Positions 42,683 through 51,792 of a DNA stretch of 64,000 nucleotides are shown one piece after another. Source of the stretch: Microbacterium sp. AK009 (lineage in GTDB: Bacteria; Actinomycetota; Actinomycetes; Actinomycetales; Microbacteriaceae). The notes under the pieces are model-generated. The model was not told the DNA's origin and ran no database searches. It was given only the letters and a program-made list of their open reading frames with translations. Position numbers and translations under genes: made by a program. Within the stretch, counting starts at the first letter, position 1, and each line of letters opens with the position of its first letter. The stretch lies in assembly GCF_013410955.1 (NCBI RefSeq), contig NZ_JACCCG010000006.1, positions 248,001 through 312,000 of the forward strand, read 5' to 3'.

Positions 42683-45129
42683 TGGGGTGGGATGAGGGCA
42701 TGCCCCCGGTGACGCCCATCCTGCAGCCGGGCGTCGGCGCGATCCCCGGCGACCACTATCTGCGCGCGACGCCCGAGACGGTGCTGTGGGGGCGTCTCCC
42801 GTGCAAGGCGGATGCCCCGGTGCTTCGCATCCGCTCGGGGCAGTCGGTCACGATCGACACGGTCAGCCACGAGGGGATCCTCGAAGACCACGGCAAAGAC
42901 CCGCTGGGCTACTTCAGCGGTCACGGCGTCGCGCCCGACGCCGTGCTCGAAGACGCGATCGCGATCGCCGCGCAGCTGTCGCGCGATCCGGCGACCGACG
43001 GCCCGCACGTCGTGACCGGACCGGTCTTCGTCGAGGGCGCCGAACTGGGCGATGTGCTGCGCATCACGGTCGAGAAGCTCGCGCCGCGCGTGCCCTACGG
43101 CGTCATCTCGAACCGGCACGGCAAGGGCGCGCTGGTCGGAGAGCTGCCGCGGGGGGACTGGCACGTGAGCGTCTTCACCCCGGTCGAGCGGCGCGACGGC
43201 CGGCTCTTCGGGCTGCTGCCGATCGTCGACGACGGTGAGCGGGTGGTGTCCTTCCCCCTCGCGCCGTTCCTCGGCACGATGGGCGTCGCCGTCGCGGGCT
43301 CCGAGCGCCCCCACTCGGTGCCGCCCGGACCGCACGGCGGCAACATCGACATCAACCTCCTCGTCGAGGGGACGGCGCTGTACCTTCCCGTCCAGGTGGA
43401 GGGGGCCCTCGCCTACGTCGGCGACCCCCACTTCGCGCAGGGCGACGGCGAGGTCGCGCTGACCGCACTCGAGGCGTCGCTGCGTGCGACGCTCCGCTTC
43501 GACGTGATCCCGCGCGCGCAGGCGCTCGCCGAGTTCGGCGAGCTGGCAGGCCCGCTCGTGCGGACGCCGGAGTACCTCGTGCCCACAGGCCTCGACCCCG
43601 ATCTGAACGAGGCGATGCGCCGGTGCGTGCGCGCCGCGCTCACCCTCCTCGAGGCGCGGTACGGCATGGCCGAGCACCTCGCCTACGCCTACCTCAGCGC
43701 CGCGACCGACTTCAACATCTCGCAGGTGGTCGACATCGTCTGCGGCGTGCACGCGCGCATCCGGGTGTCGGATTTCGAAGGACGGACGGATGCCGCCGGC
43801 CCGGCGCCGCACGAGATCGCCGCCCCCGCGGCCGGAGACGGCCCCGGATCGAGTACCGCTCCCGCGGCCGGAGGCGGCCCCGGATCGAGTTCCGCGGCGG
43901 ACCCCGCCCCCTTCGACCGCACCGTCTGGCGCACCGTCGGCGACCCGCTGTGGCAGGGCGCGTGGGAGGGACCGCTCGCAGGACTCACCGTCGCGGTCAA
44001 AGACCTCTTCGCCATCGCGGGGTACCGCATCGGTGCGGGAAACCCCGCCTTCCTCGACGAGGCCCGGCCCGAGAAGACCACCGCCCCGGCGGTCGCCGAC
44101 CTGCTCCGCGGCGGAGCATCGCTCCGCGGCATCGCCCGCACCGACGAGTTCGCGTACAGCATCGCCGGCGACAACGTCCACTACGGCACCCCGCCGAACC
44201 CCGCGGCTCCCGGCGCGCTCCCCGGCGGCTCGTCGAGCGGACCCGCCGCCGCGGTCGCCCTCGGCCACGCCGAGGTGGGCCTGGCCACCGACACGGCCGG
44301 GTCGATCCGCGTGCCCGCGTCGTACCAGGGGCTCTGGGGCCTGCGCACCACGCACGGCCTCGTGCCGCGGCAGGGCCTCGTGCCCCTCGCGCAGTCGTTC
44401 GACACCGTCGGGTGGCTCGCGCGCGACGGCGAGACCCTGCAGCGCGTCGCCGACTGGTGCCTGAGCTACGACTCGTCGGAGTCGACCGAGAACGTCTTCG
44501 GCGCCTCCGACGACGACCTGGCCTGGCGCTTCCTCGTCCCCGACGAGGTGCTCGCCGCCGCCGAGCCTCAAGCCCGCGCGGCTTTCGAGGCGCTCGTCGC
44601 ACGGCTGCAGGAGTCGGATACTGCGGAGGTCGACACCGTCTCGATCGGCGACCTCGGCGACTACCTCGTCCCCTTCCGCACGGTGCAGGGCGCCGAGGCG
44701 TGGCGGAACCACGGGGAGTGGGTCGAGAAGCACCCGGGTGCTCTCGGGCCGGCCGTCGCGGAGCGTTTCCGCGCGGCATCCGTAATCACCTCGGAAGAAG
44801 AGGACGACGCCCGCCGCGACCTCGCCCCTTTCGCCGCGCGCCTGCAGGCGCTCACCGCCGATGCGGTGCTGCTCATGCCGACCGTGCCCGGCCCAGCGCC
44901 GCGGCGCACCGCCGCGGGCGCCGACATCGACGCGGCGCGCACCGCGACTCTCCGCATGACGACACCCGCCGCGGTCGCGGGCCTGCCGTCGCTGTCGGTG
45001 CCGCTCCTTCGAGTGCCCGCCGCGGGCGGCGCCCCCGCGCCCGTCGGGGCCTGCCTCATCTCGCGCGCCGGCACCGATGTCGCCCTCGTCCGCCTCGCCC
45101 GCCGCCTCGCCGAGGCGGTGCGCGAATGA
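42682..45129 (+). CDS. Acetamidase/formamidase fused to an amidase-signature enzyme
   Basis: 815 residues combining two unrelated amide hydrolases. Residues about 10-365 are an FmdA/AmdA-type domain (IDTVSHEGILEDHGKDPLGY, GDVLRITVEKLAPRVPYGVI, PPGPHGGNIDINLLVEGTAL). Residues 372-412 are a low-complexity linker with an imperfect PAAGDGPGSS duplication. Residues 413-815 are an amidase-signature domain with the Ser-Ser-Lys triad: Lys440 in TVAVKDLF, Ser518 in PGGSSSG and Ser541 in TAGSIRVP. It sits between allantoinase and the PucG-type aminotransferase, so it may handle an amide late in the pathway such as oxalurate or oxamate. Substrate unproven. Confidence 0.85.
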   Translation: MGWDEGMPPVTPILQPGVGAIPGDHYLRATPETVLWGRLPCKADAPVLRIRSGQSVTIDTVSHEGILEDHGKDPLGYFSGHGVAPDAVLEDAIAIAAQLSRDPATDGPHVVTGPVFVEGAELGDVLRITVEKLAPRVPYGVISNRHGKGALVGELPRGDWHVSVFTPVERRDGRLFGLLPIVDDGERVVSFPLAPFLGTMGVAVAGSERPHSVPPGPHGGNIDINLLVEGTALYLPVQVEGALAYVGDPHFAQGDGEVALTALEASLRATLRFDVIPRAQALAEFGELAGPLVRTPEYLVPTGLDPDLNEAMRRCVRAALTLLEARYGMAEHLAYAYLSAATDFNISQVVDIVCGVHARIRVSDFEGRTDAAGPAPHEIAAPAAGDGPGSSTAPAAGGGPGSSSAADPAPFDRTVWRTVGDPLWQGAWEGPLAGLTVAVKDLFAIAGYRIGAGNPAFLDEARPEKTTAPAVADLLRGGASLRGIARTDEFAYSIAGDNVHYGTPPNPAAPGALPGGSSSGPAAAVALGHAEVGLATDTAGSIRVPASYQGLWGLRTTHGLVPRQGLVPLAQSFDTVGWLARDGETLQRVADWCLSYDSSESTENVFGASDDDLAWRFLVPDEVLAAAEPQARAAFEALVARLQESDTAEVDTVSIGDLGDYLVPFRTVQGAEAWRNHGEWVEKHPGALGPAVAERFRAASVITSEEEDDARRDLAPFAARLQALTADAVLLMPTVPGPAPRRTAAGADIDAARTATLRMTTPAAVAGLPSLSVPLLRVPAAGGAPAPVGACLISRAGTDVALVRLARRLAEAVRE

Positions 45130-45157
45130 CCACCCCGCCCGCAACACAGGACGCCTC

Positions 45158-46411
45158 ATGACCCACCTCCCCGGCCCCATCGCCCCGCCCCCGCGCCTCC
45201 TCATGGGCCCCGGCCCCATCTCGGCGTACCCCGGCGTGCTGACGGCGATGTCGGCGCCGCTGGTCGGGCAGTACGACCCGTTCATGACCGCGACGATGTC
45301 CGAGACGCAAGGCCTGTACCGGCAGGTGTGGCGCACCCGCAACGAGGCAACCGTGCTCGTCGACGGCACCTCGCGGGCCGGGATCGAGGCGGTGCTGGTC
45401 TCGCTGATCCGCCCCGGGGATCGCGTGCTCGTTCCGATCTTCGGGCGGTTCGGGCATCTGCTGGCCGAGATCGCCGAGCGCGCGCTCGCCGAGGTGCACA
45501 CGATCGAGACCGAGTGGGGGCAGGTGTTCCCCGACTCGGTGATCGAGGAGGCCGTGGTCCGGGTGCGCCCGACCCTCCTCGCGCTCGTGCAGGGCGACAC
45601 CTCCACGACGATGAACCAGCCGCTCGCCGGCGTCGGCGAGATCTGCGCCCGACACGGGGTGCTGTTCTACACCGATGCCACCGCCTCGCTCGGCGGCAAC
45701 CCGTTCGAGGCCGACGGGTGGGGATTGGATGCCGCGACCGCGGGCCTGCAGAAGTGCCTCGGCGGCCCTTCGGGGTCGGCGCCGGTGACGCTGTCCGACC
45801 GGGCGGTGGAGATCATCCGGTCGCGGAAGCGCATCGAGGCCGGCATTCGCGAGGAGGGCGACGAGGCGGCATCCGATTTCATCCGCTCGAACTACTTCGA
45901 TCTCGGCATGATCCTCGACTACTGGGGCCCGAGGCGCCTGAACCACCACACCGAGGCGACGTCGATGCTCTACGGCGCGCGCGAGTGCGCGCGGCTGCTG
46001 CTCGAAGAGGGCGCCGACAACGTGCTCGCGCGGCACGCGCGCGCGGGCGCGGCGATGCTCGCCGGCGTGCGCGGTCTGGGCCTTGCGGTGTTCGGCGACG
46101 TCACGCACAAGATGACGAACGTCGTGGCCGTGGAGATCCCCGACGGGGTGGTCGGCGATGCGGTGCGCAGCGACCTGCTCGAGGACTTCGGCATCGAGAT
46201 CGGCACGTCGTTCGGGCCGCTCCACGGACGGGTGTGGCGGATCGGCACGATGGGCTACAACGCGCGTGAGGACGCGGTGCTAGTGACACTGGCCGCGCTC
46301 GAGGCGGTGCTGTCTCGCCACGGGGTGGCGATGCCCGCCGGGGGCGGGGTCGAGGCGGCGACCGACGTCTTCCGCGGTGCGGGGGAGACCGTGTGGACCG
46401 CGCACGCGTGA
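45158..46411 (+). CDS. pucG: PucG-type ureidoglycine-glyoxylate aminotransferase
   Basis: 417 residues from ATG at 45158. A class V, PLP-dependent aminotransferase with the alanine-glyoxylate aminotransferase fold: LLMGPGPISAYPGVLTAMSA, VDGTSRAGIEAVLVSL, YTDATASLGGNPFEADGWGL and the PLP Lys199 in TAGLQKCLGGPSG. In purine degraders such proteins transfer the amino group of ureidoglycine to glyoxylate, giving glycine and oxalurate. Context in a urate cluster next to allantoate amidohydrolase supports that role over serine or alanine aminotransferase. Its stop overlaps the next gene's GTG. Confidence 0.85.
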   Translation: MTHLPGPIAPPPRLLMGPGPISAYPGVLTAMSAPLVGQYDPFMTATMSETQGLYRQVWRTRNEATVLVDGTSRAGIEAVLVSLIRPGDRVLVPIFGRFGHLLAEIAERALAEVHTIETEWGQVFPDSVIEEAVVRVRPTLLALVQGDTSTTMNQPLAGVGEICARHGVLFYTDATASLGGNPFEADGWGLDAATAGLQKCLGGPSGSAPVTLSDRAVEIIRSRKRIEAGIREEGDEAASDFIRSNYFDLGMILDYWGPRRLNHHTEATSMLYGARECARLLLEEGADNVLARHARAGAAMLAGVRGLGLAVFGDVTHKMTNVVAVEIPDGVVGDAVRSDLLEDFGIEIGTSFGPLHGRVWRIGTMGYNAREDAVLVTLAALEAVLSRHGVAMPAGGGVEAATDVFRGAGETVWTAHA

Positions 46412-47655
46412 CGCGCGCGGGGGCGATGACGCCGGCCGAGCGGGTGATGACGCGCTGCGACGAGCTCGCGCGCATCAGCAGCACCGAGGGCGCCATCGAG
46501 CGGGTGTACCTCTCGCCAGAGCACGCGCGGGTGAACCGGCTGGTGGCGGAGTGGATGCGCGAAGCGGGGATGACGACGAGGCAGGATGCCGCGGGCAACC
46601 TCATCGGCCGGGCGGGGCCGGCGGCGGGAGAGGCGCCGGCGCTGGTGCTCGGATCGCACCTCGACACCGTGCCCGACGCGGGCCGGTACGACGGGATCGC
46701 CGGCGTGCTCATGGCGATCGAGGTGGTGCGCGCGCTGCGCGCGGAGACGCTGCCGTTCGCGCTCGAGGTCGTGGCGTTCTGGGACGAGGAGGGCACCAGG
46801 TTCGGCAGGGCGCTGCTCGGGTCGTCGGCGGCTGCGGGCGTGTGGGACCCGGCGTGGTGGGAGCTGCGGGATGCCGCGGGCACGACCCTGCGCGAAGCGT
46901 TCCTCGACTTCGGTCTCGACCCCGGGCGCATCGGCGACGCCGCGCGCTCGTCAGGCGAGCTCGTCGGCTACCTCGAGGCGCACATCGAGCAGGGCCCCGA
47001 GCTCGACGAGGGCGACGAACCGTTGGCCGTGGTGTCGTCGATCGCGTCGGCGCGGCGGTTCCGGCTCGACATCGCCGGCGAGGCCCGGCACGCCGGGGGC
47101 ACCCCCTACGACCGACGGCGCGATGCGCTTCTCGGTGCCGCGGAGATCGCGCTCGCCGTGGAGCGCGTGTGCCGTGCCGAGCACCACATCGTCGGCACGG
47201 TCGGGGAGCTGCAGATCCACCCCGGCGCGATCAACGTCGTGCCCGGCGACGCGCACCTGTCGCTCGACCTGCGAGGCGAGTTCGACGGCGATCGCGACCG
47301 GGTGTGGCGGGTGATCCAGGACGAGGTCGCCGCTGTCACGGCGCGCCGGGGCCTGACGTGGTCGGCGCGGGAGGTGCACGAGGCGTCAGCGGTGTTCTGC
47401 GATCCGCTGCTCCAGGATGTCGTCGGCGAGGGGGTCCGGTCGGCGTTACCTCCCCGTTTGGGCGAGGCGCCGATGCTCTTCAGTCGGGCAGGCCACGATG
47501 GCATGGCCCTCGCCGCGGTGACGGGCGTGGGCATGCTCTTTCTGCGAAACCCGGACGGCATCAGCCACCACCCCGACGAGGCGGTGTCGGCGAGTGACGT
47601 CGACCTCGGCATCCGTGCGCTGGCCGCGGCGGTGCGGGCCCGGGCGGTCGCATGA
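46408..47655 (+). CDS. allC: Allantoate amidohydrolase (M20 family)
   Basis: 415 residues from GTG at 46408, chosen because it overlaps the preceding stop as GTGA; GTG at 46393 and ATG at 46426 are alternatives. It hydrolyses allantoate to ureidoglycine, CO2 and ammonia. The di-metal site is visible in LVLGSHLDTVPDAGRYDG, FWDEEGTRFGRALLGS and YLEAHIEQGPELDEGDE. The dimerisation domain carries GEARHAGGTPYDRRRDAL and HPGAINVVPGDAHLSLDLRG. It belongs to the AllC/ureidoglycolate/carbamoylase branch. It ends the rightward purine arm; unfamiliar, less GC-rich genes follow. Confidence 0.9.
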   Translation: MTRAGAMTPAERVMTRCDELARISSTEGAIERVYLSPEHARVNRLVAEWMREAGMTTRQDAAGNLIGRAGPAAGEAPALVLGSHLDTVPDAGRYDGIAGVLMAIEVVRALRAETLPFALEVVAFWDEEGTRFGRALLGSSAAAGVWDPAWWELRDAAGTTLREAFLDFGLDPGRIGDAARSSGELVGYLEAHIEQGPELDEGDEPLAVVSSIASARRFRLDIAGEARHAGGTPYDRRRDALLGAAEIALAVERVCRAEHHIVGTVGELQIHPGAINVVPGDAHLSLDLRGEFDGDRDRVWRVIQDEVAAVTARRGLTWSAREVHEASAVFCDPLLQDVVGEGVRSALPPRLGEAPMLFSRAGHDGMALAAVTGVGMLFLRNPDGISHHPDEAVSASDVDLGIRALAAAVRARAVA

Positions 47656-47842
47656 TCGGCTCGCGGTCAGCGGCTCATTCCGTTTCCCTGCTTGTCGCGG
47701 ATGAGGCGCCATCGTCGAGCATTTCAGCGGGCGGGTCATACGCGAATCGTTGACGTACCCGGTGCACCATCGCTCTGGCCATCGGGCTTCCCTCACCCGA
47801 TCGCGTTCGCATGCGCCTACGGCGGGCCACTCGAGCTGATCC

Positions 47843-48541
47843 TCATGCATAGACGAGATATGTTCCCGGCTTGCCCGGTTCGCGGAGCTCGAACATGACC
47901 TGTAGTCCGGCGGAGTCGAGGAGATCAACTTGTCGCTCGAACTGTTGGTTGGTCACGAACACGGTCCGTGTGAGCGCCCAGGTCTCGTCGAGCCAGGTTT
48001 TGATCGCGGCCAGGAGTCGCACGTCCATGTCGGATGCGATCCGCGATTGTCGGACCCAGAAGTAGACCACGGCGTCGATCTCCTCCCACTGAGCTTCTTC
48101 CGTGACGGGAGTGACCGTGGCTTTTGTGAGGAAGGTCGCGGTGGTGGGGAAAATGTAGACGCAGCCCAGACAGCTGGCGCCGTCGGGAGTGAGCACCGTG
48201 TAGGTGAATGCGCGCCGCTCCTGGTGACGTTGTTCGAGATCGGCGAGGTCTTGACGGTTCGCGTCAACGGTGAAGTCGTCGGCGGGCCAGGAGGACTGCT
48301 CCCATATGCGCAGGTCGACTCGCGTCTCCATGACCGCCTCATGATCACGCGCCGCGTCCGCGGCCAGGATCGGTCGCAGGAAGAACTCGTCCGTTTCCAG
48401 CCTGGGAGGGATGCTGCGCCGAGGGTCGCCCAGCGACAAGCGTTCGGTGCTCCCTCCCCCGGATCCGCTCAGCGTCTCGCCCATGCGCTGGCCTGCGGCA
48501 GTGGTTACCGACCGCGGTCTCCCGTCCTTGCGTCGCGACAT
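47843..48541 (-). CDS. GNAT-like N-acetyltransferase
   Basis: 232 residues. The central part has the feel of a GNAT domain: FFLRPILAADAARDHEAVME at its start, AFTYTVLTPDGASCLGCVYI as the central strands, and DMDVRLLAAIKTWLDETWAL then TRTVFVTNQQFERQVDLLDS in the acetyl-CoA-binding half. The canonical Q/RxxGxG/A loop is not obvious. The first 40 residues are low complexity and the start is uncertain; ATG at 48484 is an alternative. It is convergent with allC across a 187-bp gap that contains nothing recognisable, and marks the change to the less GC-rich region. Confidence 0.65.
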   Translation of the reverse strand: MSRRKDGRPRSVTTAAGQRMGETLSGSGGGSTERLSLGDPRRSIPPRLETDEFFLRPILAADAARDHEAVMETRVDLRIWEQSSWPADDFTVDANRQDLADLEQRHQERRAFTYTVLTPDGASCLGCVYIFPTTATFLTKATVTPVTEEAQWEEIDAVVYFWVRQSRIASDMDVRLLAAIKTWLDETWALTRTVFVTNQQFERQVDLLDSAGLQVMFELREPGKPGTYLVYA

Positions 48542-48865
48542 CCGTCAATTGTCACTCCCCCCGACAGGGGCGGATGCGGATTCTCCCGTCGAAAGTCCGC
48601 ACGCGGACCGGGATAGCCGCTGCTCACCAGACGCTGGTCACGCGGCGGTTCATGGAGCGGCCTACAGTTCCTCGGCTGCCCACCGTCCGAGCACGGTGAT
48701 CGCCTCGCGCAGGCGCGTGGCGAGCATTTTGGCTCCTGCTCCAAGGTCGCGCTGCAGGTCGCCCTAGCGCTGCGGGCCCTCACGCAGCCCGCTCCACAAT
48801 GAGCGGGGCCTCGCTAGCGGACTGACGGGCTCTCGTGGGGCTCGTCGAGGACTAACGTGTCGCGT
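48542..48865. other. Gap of about 320 bp with a possible gene remnant and a hairpin
   Basis: No convincing gene. On the minus strand an open stretch of about 34 codons ends at a TAG near 48663; it includes an ATG with AGGAG 6 nt upstream and could be the tail of a lost regulator. CCCGCTC (48788-48794) and GAGCGGG (48801-48807) form a 7-bp stem with a CACAAT loop, terminator-like. TAACGT at 48853-48858 is the candidate promoter of the next gene. Confidence 0.4.
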
Positions 48866-49261
48866 ATGGGCCTCAGCGACTTCCCCGTGCGCGCGTCAAT
48901 CGGCGTGACAGACATCCATCGCGCGGTCAACTTCTACGAGGGCATCCTCGGGCTCGAGAAGGCGGGCGAGGGTCCGAGCGCTGGCATCGAAGGCGGGGGC
49001 CGCACCTACCGAGCGGGCGGGACGATGCTCAACGTCTTCGAGACACCGACCGCCGGCGGAGCGAAGTCAACTGTCGCGACCTGGTACGTCGACGACCTCG
49101 ACTTTGTCCTCAACGAACTCATACAGGCTGGAGCGGAGGTCCCTCGGTACGACGGTCTGGGGCAGGATGAGCGAGGCGTCGCGCCGCGAGCGGGCGGCGG
49201 GCGCATCTTCTGGATCGCCGACCCGGACGGCAACACCATCGCCGTCGAGGCCGACGAATGA
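48866..49261 (+). CDS. VOC (glyoxalase-fold) protein
   Basis: 131 residues from ATG at 48866; a GTG three codons earlier would fall within the -10 region and is rejected. A single VOC module: VRASIGVTDIHRAVNFYEGI, LGLEKAGEG, VATWYVDDLDFVLNELIQAG and the terminal RIFWIADPDGNTIAVEADE motif typical of lyase/bleomycin-resistance-like members. No catalytic reaction can be assigned. TAACGT seven bases before the ATG and lack of a ribosome binding site suggest a leaderless message. Confidence 0.85.
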   Translation: MGLSDFPVRASIGVTDIHRAVNFYEGILGLEKAGEGPSAGIEGGGRTYRAGGTMLNVFETPTAGGAKSTVATWYVDDLDFVLNELIQAGAEVPRYDGLGQDERGVAPRAGGGRIFWIADPDGNTIAVEADE

Positions 49262-49421
49262 CCTTCGAGGTGCGTCCAGGTGGAGTCACCATCGCCTGAC
49301 ACCCCGGCCCAGACTCGCTGCGATGTCCGTTCAACGACCGACTACCGTTCACCGGACTCGCGGGTGTGTGCCTCTTTGCAGGGGGGCGACCGTCGCATGC
49401 GAAGTGCCTGACTACTATGCG

Positions 49422-50861
49422 CTAGTCGACCGCCACTTCGACGCCCGGTCCTCTCTCATTGAGGTAACGGTAGTGGTTCCACGCCTTCTCGAGAATCGGG
49501 TTCTTGCTCGGCTCCCGCTTGCCTTTCATCGCAGTGGCTAGAGACCACGTCCGCTTCTCAGGGTCCGCGATGATCTCCAGCAGAACATCGATACCTTCCG
49601 CGTCGTCGAGATTCACGAAATGCTCCAGTTCGCGTAGGGAAACTACCTGGGCAGGGAATTTTCCCTTCGCGCCATACTCTGGAAGGATTCCCGCATTGCT
49701 GAGATAGAACGGCTCGGCCGTCACGATCAGTCCGATGATCGGCAGCTCGGCCGGAATGTGCGCGAACGCCGGATGCTGGTTTCGGATGCAGCCTGCGCTG
49801 CGATCGATCTGCGAACGTGCCTTACCAACGGACCGCGAAACCACATCGCCGAGTGATGGATCCGCAGCTCTAGCGCCGAGCGTCATCCTGGCGCTCTTGC
49901 ACTCGACGAGCACTACGGCCTTGTCCGTAACCCATATCCAGTCCACGGATTTGTCGCCACGTCCGTAGGTGATCTCGCCTTCGACATGATCGCCGGCGAT
50001 CAAGCGGAGCTGCCGGCCGACGTACTGCTCAACCCGCGCACCGAGATTCTGGGCGAAATCTAGACCCCACTCCTTCATCCCGACGTAATACAGATTGGAA
50101 GGGAAGATTGCGCGAGACACGAGCATGCTCTGCGGTGCCCAGACCCCGTTCGTTCCAAGGTCGACTAGAGGCTTGGCGACGAACGGATTGAACGCGAAAC
50201 GTTGTCGGTTCCTTGCGACCGCAGGCGCTGCAGCGTTCAGCGCTCGCGCCCCATTGACGGTCGTCGTGAGGTGGCGCATCATCATCTCGAGGTGGACACG
50301 CGGGACGATCTCGCGATACATGTCCTGCATGTGAGGCGCGTCCATGAGGCCGTAATCGATGAATCCACCGTTATGTGTCACCCAGGCGTGGAGGATGAGC
50401 GATGCACGAGCTGCTTCGCCGAGCTCCATCCCGAATACCTCGTCCCAGGCGATCGGGCTGCCGAGGGTCGGATCGCCGAAAAGCGCCCATACGCGCGACA
50501 GTTCCTCGAACTCTGATTCACCGTAAAAGAACTGCTCGTAAGTCAGCGGCGTCATGATGTCCGAGAGGCTTGGATCGTTCTCGGGTTCATACGCGTCGTT
50601 GAAGCAGTTGTAGAGCTTCGCGAAGTCTCGCTCAGTTGGCGTGCCGCCGTGGCGGTGCTCGTTCGAGTACAGCACGGACTCGCGCGCCATCGCCGAGGCC
50701 GCCCACGGCCAACGACCGTCGTTCCGGAACTCGCGACCGCTAATCATGGGGTCGAGCGCGGCCGTGTGGGCTGCAAGGGCAGGGAGGAATCGCGACGGAG
50801 GAAACCGGCGGACCGCTTGGCGGAACTCGTCGTAGCGGGGCGAGGGACGCTCGAACGGCAT
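49422..50861 (-). CDS. Large protein with a PD-(D/E)XK nuclease-like core
   Basis: 479 residues, family not recognised. Residues 275-330 show the pattern of a restriction-endonuclease-like fold: an N-terminal helix acid (RVEQYVGRQ), then KSVDWIWVTDKAVVLVECKS, where Asp307 and Glu320-x-Lys322 would bind the metal. The first 270 residues are helical and contain RFAFNPFVAKPLVDLGTNGV. The region after residue 340 is alpha/beta. Less GC-rich codon use than the core genes. Such proteins occur as stand-alone effectors in phage-defence islands; that role is inferred from fold and neighbourhood only. Confidence 0.6.
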   Translation of the reverse strand: MPFERPSPRYDEFRQAVRRFPPSRFLPALAAHTAALDPMISGREFRNDGRWPWAASAMARESVLYSNEHRHGGTPTERDFAKLYNCFNDAYEPENDPSLSDIMTPLTYEQFFYGESEFEELSRVWALFGDPTLGSPIAWDEVFGMELGEAARASLILHAWVTHNGGFIDYGLMDAPHMQDMYREIVPRVHLEMMMRHLTTTVNGARALNAAAPAVARNRQRFAFNPFVAKPLVDLGTNGVWAPQSMLVSRAIFPSNLYYVGMKEWGLDFAQNLGARVEQYVGRQLRLIAGDHVEGEITYGRGDKSVDWIWVTDKAVVLVECKSARMTLGARAADPSLGDVVSRSVGKARSQIDRSAGCIRNQHPAFAHIPAELPIIGLIVTAEPFYLSNAGILPEYGAKGKFPAQVVSLRELEHFVNLDDAEGIDVLLEIIADPEKRTWSLATAMKGKREPSKNPILEKAWNHYRYLNERGPGVEVAVD

Positions 50862-50908
50862 TCGCTCACATTAATCGCGAGCGCTGACACTGCCCTGAGG
50901 TGGACCGG

Positions 50909-51598
50909 CTAACGAACGAGTCCCGCTTGAACTCTCCCGCCGGCGCGACGGAGTTCGTCCTCGGCACGGTCAGCAAATACCATCAGGTCGCCATGGATCA
51001 GTGGACGGGCGAGCAAGTCTGCTCGTTCCTCACTTAGGGCGCGAAGGCGTCGTGGCAAATACTTGCCGGCACCGATCCAGTGGCCTTCGGTGAGCAGCAT
51101 GAGTTCCGCTGTGCGCTCAAACAGCGCGGACGCGACGACATATCGCTCCAGCGGGTCGGTCGCGTCTCTCAGGTCGTCGATGAGATCCGTAATGGCGTAC
51201 CGGCGCAGGTCCAGCTCGTGCGGGGGCACAACAGGGCCTTCGTCGAAGATCGTTCGCCACCTGTCCTTCAGCGCGGCCAATTCGATTGCCCCGCGGACCG
51301 GGATGCCTTCGAGGAGCATATGGATAATGACGGGCCGGTAATCGCTGAGACCCTTATGCGCCCACTGCTCGAATCCGCTCGAGTTGTAGGCGAACACTTC
51401 GAAGATCTCACCTTCGAACGCGAATGTAGCGGCGAGGCTGGACGTGTCGGCGGCGAGCATGTCGTCGCCGATAAGAAGCAGATCGATGTCGCTCGTCTGA
51501 GTGCGATTGCCTCTAGCCGTGCTGCCGGCTATCACCGCTACGCGCGCGCCTGGGAATCGGTCCGAAATGAACCGCTTGACCACATCGATCTGCTGCAT
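50909..51598 (-). CDS. Minimal nucleotidyltransferase-type protein
   Basis: 229 residues from ATG at 51598; TACGAT six bases upstream with no ribosome binding site supports this start over the longer frame to 51682. The Pol-beta nucleotidyltransferase motif AVIAGSTARGNRTQTSDIDL has the GS(x)9DxD-like catalytic arrangement. A third acidic residue probably lies in the following strand region (EGEIFEVFAY). The C-terminal half is helical (HEPN-like in size), with YVVASALFERTAELMLLTEG. Related proteins act as antitoxins or modify tRNA or antibiotics. The specific reaction is unknown. Confidence 0.75.
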   Translation of the reverse strand: MQQIDVVKRFISDRFPGARVAVIAGSTARGNRTQTSDIDLLLIGDDMLAADTSSLAATFAFEGEIFEVFAYNSSGFEQWAHKGLSDYRPVIIHMLLEGIPVRGAIELAALKDRWRTIFDEGPVVPPHELDLRRYAITDLIDDLRDATDPLERYVVASALFERTAELMLLTEGHWIGAGKYLPRRLRALSEERADLLARPLIHGDLMVFADRAEDELRRAGGRVQAGLVR

Positions 51599-51756
51599 CT
51601 CCCGATCGTACGAGCGCAACGCGTCCGCAGACGGACCGGCTCCCGTGCGGTGATCAACGGGGTTTCGCGCGCCGATCATCAAGCAGCCGTCGTGAAGGTC
51701 AGGTCACCCGCCCGCTGCCGAGTGATGCGGCTGCTCAATGAGCATAAATGGAGGTA

Positions 51757-51785
51757 TTGCGCGAAACGTGCAAGTATCGCATACT
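51757..51785 (+). promoter_or_regulatory. Sigma-A-like promoter
   Basis: TTGCGC (51757-51762), a 17-bp spacer and CATACT (51780-51785), with the ATG of the next gene 7 bases further on. The spacing implies a leaderless transcript for the gene at 51793. Confidence 0.6.
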
Positions 51786-51792
51786 TCTAATT

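Noticed and set aside
42391..45606. Very long minus-strand frame of 1071 codons
   Set aside because: It lies opposite the amidase fusion, allantoinase end and pucG start; the composition is typical of antisense shadows in GC-rich DNA.
47656..47842. Possible tRNA or attachment site at the edge of the island
   Set aside because: I could not fold a cloverleaf here and see no direct repeat marking an integration site; an integrase gene is also not visible.
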